Below the pieces are notes generated by a model. That model did not search any database, was not told where the DNA came from, and saw nothing but the letters and a program-made list of their open reading frames with translations. From the NCBI GenBank assembly GCA_963989385.1, contig OZ022499.1:47605757-47669756 (forward strand): DNA of 64,000 nt. Reading direction: 5' to 3'. The number at the start of each line of letters is the position of its first letter. Position 1 is the stretch's first letter. The position numbers were made by a program, and so were the translations under genes. Source of the DNA: Ctena decussata (lineage: Eukaryota; Mollusca; Bivalvia; Lucinida; Lucinidae). Positions 48,801-57,800 of this stretch are shown in pieces.

Positions 48801-51800
48801 AGAAAAAATCAAGAAAGGAATATTTAATATATACCATAACAGCCCTAAGAAGTGGAACATAAATGTATAAGCCTGAGCAAATGGTACAGACCCTTCTCAT
48901 GCTGCTCCAAGACAAGCAGTCTGATCAAGAAATGCACTGTTAGCCATACAGCCAGCAATTTTAGGACACACTTCAAAACAAAATTCATGGTAACTGCAGT
49001 GATATTAGCTACTGGATTGTTTCAATATTTAGAACCATTCGGTACAGTGGCTGACTTTTGATGATTTATCTGTATTTTTTTCCCTTCACAAAAAAGCAAT
49101 TACCTTCTGTCAAATTAATGTAAAGTGTGACATATTTCCATACTTTTCACTTAAATTTGTTTCCTCAAGTCATAACATTAAATTATTGCATTGTAAAATT
49201 TATGTTACCCTAAATTAAATACTGAGGCACCATCATCAGTAATTTACTCTTAACTTTTCATCTAGTACTGATCCAGTCAACTACAGAAATCTCGAGCACT
49301 GATATCTCAAAATATTTTTATTTACATTGCAACTTTTATTATCTCAAACTACTGATTTTTCTGGCACCAGAAAATTTACTTTGAGATATCAGCAGTTTGG
49401 GCTGAAGTAAGACTTCGAGATATCAAGACTTGACTGTATGTCAAACAACTGTCTGGGGAATGGCAAACAGTGTAGACCATGATCAGACCGCTAAGGAGCA
49501 GTCTGATCTTGGTCTACCCTGTTTGCTTGGGGACTTCTGTCAGGTCATTACAGCTACCTTCAATCTTGAGTGCAATAGTTGATGCCCTAGTTGTCAGGCT
49601 GTCAATAAACATAAAACAAGATGGATGATGGCAGGCTTTAAAACAATGACTTTTCAAATCTATGCAGCCCTGAATGAATTAACCAAATATAAATCCAAAG
49701 GAATGCACATAGTTTCCTGACAAAAAGGTCACGTTTTAAATAATAATACAAGTTTATAATTACCTTGTAGCCTTGGGAAGATGTAACTGGGAGGTAAATG
49801 TTATGGGCTCTTTGGAACATCAGTAAACTGGCTTTTATAGAAAGGCATCATTCTGTAACTTTGCCATTTAAAATAATGCTGCAGTATATTTTACAACATA
49901 CCAACATTTAAAGACTTAGTGTGGAAATTTGATAACAGTTTTATTCATTTATTTATTTAATATTTGTTTTTTGTTTGTTTTTTTGTTGTTGTTTTTTTTC
50001 AGAAATTTTAGATCCATACAGAAAATAACAAAAGAATTCCCCAGGATGCCATAAGTATAACCTGTCAGTTCACTGTCACTAAACAAAGCTAAACATGAAA
50101 ACTCGACACTGAACGTTTATGCTGCCGCTGACACCAGAAAGTTATAGTTGCAGGACAGACAATAATCAAACATTGCTAAAAGACTGGTGTAAACTTTAGT
50201 GTTCCTGCTGCTTGCTGACATCAGATTCTGCCTTTGATGTGCAGATTACTGCCAAGATATATTTGGAGCAAACTGACATGAATAGTAAGAAACATGTAAT
50301 CTTATGATTAATTGCAGCCATACAACCACTTACAAATGCATAATCTTTGGCACTAAAACTTTTTTTCCCATCATTCATGTTATACTTAACACATTTTTTA
50401 CATGCTTCTGAGACAAAGGAAAGACCTTTGCTGTGCTAGTTACTGTACATGTTGTAATTTTACAGTTAATATTTCTTTTGCCGGCAATGAAAGTTTGTAA
50501 AGTTTGTCAGTTTGAGACCCCCGGCCCTGAATAAATTACAATTAATGCTGTAAATTGCTAGTAATAATGGCATTATCAGAAATAACACTGGTCAATAACT
50601 GCTGTAGTGTTATCACCCAATGAAGTGCCAAAATGAAAACAATTGAATTTGCAAACAGCAGACACCTCATATGGATCTACATTGTTTGCCCGAACAATTT
50701 TTCTTAATTTTGCAGACATATAAAGTTTGTTTTTTGTCCTTTACAGGTTAATGTCACAAAATTTAGTTTATTTTCATTTCCACTCAGTAAAGCACCTAAT
50801 AAATAACACTGGCCTAAGGTTGTGTAAGCTGATAAGGCGAGACAGTGGTGCTTGCCAAACCAGTAGTATCGTCTTCCAAGACTGATTCTTGTTTTCTGTT
50901 TTCATTTTGGTGAATTCTTTGGCATGATTAACCTAGTTGTGGGGATACATAACTGTCTAGAAGATTTACCCAGTAATGCTTTACTGCAAGATTACATCAT
51001 GAGCAGGAGTTTAAGAAACTATGAAGAAAATACCAAGTTTATTGATTGGAGCTATCATTTCTAAATGTCAAAGGTTGAAGCAGCATTTGGAGTTGGATGT
51101 ATGCCATCCAACTGTGTTTCTTAACCTATCTTTTGTATACTATGTTCCGAGTCCCAGAAAGCTTAAAGTTTGTGAATGAATTAACAGCCTTAAATAGTAG
51201 ACCCTCATTAGAATCTTCTCTTTGAGGCACTACTACATGTTTTTCTTTGAATACTGTAAAAAGAAAAAATATTTGTTGTCCTATCTTAATATTTGTTGTC
51301 CTATCTTCAAAATTTTGACAACCCTGGAGCGCCAAATGTTTACCTTTTGGTATTTCTTGTGGGAAAGATCATTACAAAAGAGGCCATTACCTGTCTAATA
51401 ACATATCTGGGTATCTTTCTGACTGCTCAAGAGAGTGTGAAAGTTGTCACTTAATTAAAAAGCAGTTTTCAATTTCTATTGGTCCTCTTCTATTGATGGC
51501 CTGTACAACTGTATTGATGATCAAACAGGTCACTGTCCTTAGAGCTGGTATAGCTGTACTCTTAGCTGAAGGTTAGTTTGACATTTGCTTTGAATCCCTT
51601 CTTGGTGATGGCTTTGCATACTCATGTACTGTCCCAACTCAGCATCTTTTTATTTAACATGGATTTTACTGCACAGTAGAACTTCATTGGCTCGAACAGG
51701 CTTGTGACTATGAAAATTAGTTCCAGCCAAGGGTAGTTCGAGCCATCCAGGGTTAGTTTCCATATAAAGTGGCCTCTAGGGACCAAGAAAAGAGTTCTAG

Positions 51801-54800
51801 CCAGGCAGGGTGAACGAGCCATCAGGGTTCGAGCCATTGAAGTTCTACTGTATATCGTAGAAACAGCTTTTCAGATCACATCCACCAAATTTCTGCGCTA
51901 TTTGGCAGTATTTGCCATTTTAATGGCAAATACTGCCAAATGATGCAGAAAGGACCTGGTATGATAAGGCCCATATTTGGCCCCCAGAAAACTCATTTTT
52001 CAAAAGTCTTATTTCCATAATAAAAATGTATTCATATGAAAGTTCAAACCTTGAATGTAACAGCAAACACAAAATTAACCAGTTCTTGAACAAAATATTG
52101 GTGATTTTTGTACTGAAAATACCCATACCCTCAGCGGATTCTAACGAAAATGACGAATTTGGTAGCCTTTGTGGCTTTCAAAATATATGAGCCCGGCCTC
52201 CAGCACATTTAATATTTTGTATACAGATAAAATTTTAATATATTTACATGCCATGAAAATATTAAATGTGCTGGAGACCGGGCTCAATGTTTATTTTTAA
52301 CTTTTTGTTACCAAACTGGCAGCGTTTGGAACCTTTTCCCAGCGTTCTAAACATAAAAACGCCCATATCTCCGCTCATAGACAAAATAAACATATGTTGT
52401 GGGTATTCATTTTCTTAGTTAGAACACAAGGAATAATCTGGTATACATTTCATTTTGATCTGTTGGAATTTTTTGGTTAGCGTCTCTGGACTTGCAAACT
52501 TGAGTGGGTGGGGTACCTGGAGAGGCCTTGTGCAGTGTACAGGTAATTAGCAGTGCAGTCTTACATATAAGCACTTCAACAAAAGCCTGTTGTTAAGAGC
52601 TTTCAAAAGTTATTGTAAATGACTTATTTCTTGAAAGGAATATGTATTAAACTCAAATTTTCTCGCAATTTTCCTTCATTTTATTGAAACAACGTAGGCA
52701 TGTCAGAAATCATGTTATTCTGAGAATTAACAAACACGAAACATATTATTTTTGCTTGTTCCCATACGCACAAATAATAAGCAATAGAAACCATGCATTT
52801 TTAGGAGAATTTGAATGGGGGCCAAAAACGGCCCTTATCATACCAGGTCCTTTGGTGTATCTGAGGACTGTAGAAACAAAGACACCTCTATATGCTGTTT
52901 AGAGTGAAGGCCGAACTCATACAACTATTGCACTAAATGATAAATAGCTTGTAATGATTGACAAATGGCAGCAAAATATCATACCACCTGTATAATGTTT
53001 TTAAAAGGTTGAACTTTTCAACTTTTCAATGAATGGAAATAACATTTGAATTAACAAGAGCAAGTGCGCAATTTTCTCGCCAGCCAGCAACGTGACAATC
53101 TGTTATATATTAACCTTGAATTACTGTGGATTTGTAATTTTGTTGGAAACTTTAATTTTTAATGTTTTTATATAACATTTACATATGACTGATTATCATA
53201 AAATCATACATTGTACACTGTCAAGGTTTTTACCTAGACAGGCTCTGCCGCATCACCTGTACATTATATGCAAGTATGTTCAAGTTTAATGTATTACTGT
53301 TAAGGAAGTGAACAGTTTGCAATGGGAGGCAATTAAATTGCCTCCCCTTTCAAGCTATAAATACTTCTCTCAAGGGAGTTAAGTCAGTACTGTCCCCCAT
53401 TAATACAATCAAAATATATCTCTATGATCCCTTATGGATAATCAATTTTGTTTCAAAGATAAATTTGCAAATTTGAGCTTGAGTTTGTTCAACCTAATAC
53501 CAGTGTTGAATATAAATCGTCTCAGTGTTATTTTTAGGTTTAAAAAAGCACATCACCGTGAATGTAAGAACATAACACTGAACTAAATCTCTTTGATTTT
53601 TTTTTTTTATTTCTGACTTCGAAAATTAGATGTGAAATGTGAAAATATGGTCATTTTAGCAAAGGGCTGTAACTCTGCTACAAATCATTGGTGCATGACC
53701 TTCAAAAGATATTTACCAAGTTTTAGCTTGGATGTAACTTGCAGTAGTTGTTATCCTATGCCAAACTAAGGCAATTTTATTAAGGGGCTGCAACAGCAAA
53801 AACCATATTTGGGCTTAATAATTATGCACTACTCTTCAATGAAATCTTACTGTTTACCATGTTTGATGTAAGTTGGATGTAAACTGTAGCTAGAGTTATC
53901 TGCAAATGCTTTATTAAGATGCCTTGTCCTTAAGGGGCTGTGTAACTCTGCTAAAATCATTGGGGCATAACCTCAAAATGATATGGGCTAGTCTACATCA
54001 TAGTATTACTATTACAAAGTTTCAACAAACCATTAAAGTTTTGCTATTTATGGTTTATACCACATAATATTAAGCCAGATGAAGTCAGAAAATTTAACAA
54101 ATTTAAACAAGTCTCTTTTTGATATGGAACTCCTTCCAAAAGCTTAAAAGCTTAGTAAGGTCTAGTCTAATCAAACTTATATTCACTGCTGCTACTGGGT
54201 AACTGACCTTCACACAGCAGGACCAAAAGTTCAAAACCCAGATCAGACCACTTAGTCAGTTAAAAGACTAAATGATTTTTAACCTTAAAAACACTAAAAA
54301 CGAAAAGCTGCTTCATCTGCATCTACACTAGTTGCCCTCTAATTTTTTAATTCTCAATATGATATAGCATTGGAAGAAACATATTTTGAAATTTTACAGC
54401 GTCTGCTTTTTCGGTGCTTTATAAGGATTAACGAGAGATGCCATTGGTCGAGTGGTTAGAGATGCTTGGATATGGTGCAGAAGGTTGCGGGTTCGAATCT
54501 AGATTGGGCCAATGAGCGATTGGAAGACTCTCTCTGTCAACCCAGCAGTAAATAGGCATCTTTTTCAAATAAGGGAAGGAATAGGCTGCAAAAGGAGAGG
54601 GATGGGCTTGGCCTTTAGTATAATGCCTTGTCCAAGATACAGTCACTGCCCCTATGGCCACTAGGATATGGGAAACCTTTAGTTTACCTTTTAAGATTAA
54701 CTAAGGACAATAAAGCCATGGGTCCACAATTCCAAACCTGGATCTTCAACTGGCTAGACTAAATTAACAGAAACAGATGAAAAAGCATGGCATCAAATTG

Positions 54801-57800
54801 ATTTCAGTTGCCAATCGACAATCAATAATGAGTTTAAGTGCTACATCTTGGAAGTATTGATCACTGGCCTTCAACTTCTCTCACAGAACATTGGCATACT
54901 GAACTGTTGAATACCTCACTTTTGTATAATCTCCAACAGAAATTCTCCTAACAGTGAGAATACACTAAGGCTTGCATTTTTGCAATGTTAGCAGGCTCTA
55001 TTTGAAACTTTGCTTCTCCCATCTACTCACATTACATGACCAAAGTCAGTCAGCATTAATCTGGTTACAGCCAAGTGTAGAAACAAATATCCACCCAAGT
55101 ACAAGCCTTTTTGTATATAATTGTCAGTATCTCTGCTTATTTCTCTGTAAGATCTGAGTTCAAGAACTATATAAGGGTGATATAGCAGTGCAATTAAATG
55201 TAACTGCTATTACCAGAATACAGAAAGCCAATATTTTCCTTCACTTAAATTGGAACATTAGACATCTTTGTAAGAAAATTTAACCAGAACCTGAATTAGT
55301 GGGATGTGGCGTTTATTAATCACTGAGGCCTTGAAAACAAGTTGTGAAATGTGCTATATCAATATTATGTAACTGCATTGATATCATATACGGTATGGCT
55401 GAGTTCGGCTTCCTCGTTTAGTTTGCCACATATCAGCATAACTAAAACAACTGTACGAAAGCTGTCATACTTAATCCGCTGACATAAAATGAATCGGATA
55501 TTGGGAAAGTTTGAACTAAATACCCCAGCCATCTGATCAGGTTTTTGACTATCTTTTCACTTATGTCAACTCAGCGATTTCTTTGCGACTTGATAAGTTA
55601 CACACTGAATACTGACGCAAAATCAAATATAACCTAGAAAATCAAACCCAAATTTACAGACATTATCTATATATACCAAGTTCATACGGTATGCACTTGC
55701 TTCAGGTAAAATATTCAAATTTTTAATACATCAGTGTACCATGATCTTATGTTTTCCCTTGCCTCTGAGTATTTAAAGATGGAAGTCTGCAATGTTTATC
55801 ACAATATTTATGATATATCCCCCCCCCACCTCCCCCACACAACCCAATAAGAAAACTGGATTTGCTCATTTTCATACATAAACTGCTAAGGTGTACAAAT
55901 GGTAATCAAAAAAGCATAGTTACGACAAAATTAACATCTGCAAAATTTCAGAAATTTTTCGTCAAAGTTACATATCAGATAGAGAAATCAAAGAGTAGTG
56001 GGCAAACTGAGTAGATCCACATGAGGAAGCTCATGATGAGCTGTCTCATCTGGATCTATGTTGTTTGCAAATTCCACTATTTGCATTTTTTGGCACTTTA
56101 CAAGTTCAAGTTGGAAGAAGAGTCTCTTACAGAAAGGGCTAAAGCATACACATGTTAACCTTAAAAACAATGCTCTTACTTTTATGACATCTTTGTAACT
56201 GACAAATGAGCCGCATTGTGTAAAACACTTGTCTTAACACTAAAATAAAAGCACCGCAGGCACTGCATGATACCCCGCCACTGCTGTGCATCCTAACTTA
56301 TTTTTTGAGATATATAATAGCTAAAGAGCCACAGAACTGAGATAGACAGAGATATGATGTCCTTACTGTAAATAAATATTAATATAAACCACCCAACAAC
56401 GTGGAGCATTCTGACCAGTGTAGATTTAGATCAGGCTGTAAAGCATTTCTTTGAGCTGAGAGACTCTGTTTCCTATTCTATGGTGTTAAACATATCAGTG
56501 AAGTTTCATTCAGATATTCCATATAGTATAGGAACTACAAGTCAAAAAACATTTTTCAGATCTATCAAGGGGGAATACTCATTAACTGGAAAGGTAAGAG
56601 TGATGGTTCTTTGTCACAATATGTAACCTTTGATGTGAAACATACCTATGAAGTTTCGTTCAGATATTCCATATAGTAAAGGAACTACAGATAAAAAAAC
56701 GTTTTTCAGATCAATCAAGGGCGGATAACTCACAAACCGGAAAGATCAGAGTGACAGTTCCTAGTCACGATATGAAGCCTTTGATGTGAAACAAATCTGT
56801 GAAGTTTTATTCAGATATTCCATATAGAAAGGGAACTACAGGTCAAAAACCATTTTTCGGACCTATCAAGGGCAGCTAACTCATGAACTGGAAAGGTAAG
56901 AGTGATGGTTCTTTGTCACAGTATGTAACCTTTGATGTGAAACATATCTGTAAAGTTTCATTTAAATATTCCACATAGTAAAGGAACTACGGGTAAAAAA
57001 CATTTTTTAATTCAATCAAGGGCGGATAACTCACAAACGGGAAAGGTAAGAGTGACGGTTCTTAGTCACAATATGTTACCTTTGATGTGAAACATATCTG
57101 TGAAGTTATATTCAGATATTCCATATAGTAAAGGAACAATAGGTCAAAAACCTTTTTTCAGACCTATCAAGGGCGGATAACTCACAAACTGGGAAGGTCA
57201 GAGTGACGGTCCTTAGTCACAATATGTAACCTTTGATGTGCAACATATCTGTGAAGTTTCATTCAGATATCATGAACAGTAAAGGAATAACAGGCCAGAA
57301 ACCATTTTTCCAATACGAAAAAGGGCAGTAACTCCGTTAAAAATGGACGGATTTTGCCCATTAACAATCCCATACCACTCATCGCCAATAACAATATGTA
57401 TGCAAAATTTGAAAAAATTCCGTGAATAAATACTCAAGTTATCGATCGGAAATGGTGAGCATGGACGGACGGACGGACAGACGGACACCGAAAGGTATAA
57501 CATAATACCCCGCCACAAAAGTGTGGCGGGGTATAAAAAGTCAGCACTTAAAGCACCAAAAATGAAAACAGTTGAATTTGAGGTAGAGCTCTCATAAAGC
57601 CGCATCTTCATTTCTCTGTTTGTCCTCTAGACTTTGCATTCTCTATATACCTCAAAACTTTTGTTTAAATTTTACAGACATATGATAAATTTTGCTATTT
57701 TGCTTTTCTTTGCCACTTTAAGGGTTAACAATGCATATATGGACATTGCGCATTCCCAGACCTACCATGGCATACATACAGAAATTGTGCATTCCCAGAC

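Noticed and set aside
54434..54510. tRNA gene with A and B boxes; also at 22500 and 35281
   Set aside because: Boxes are present, but the arms do not complete a cloverleaf, and each is fused to a SINE body and tail.
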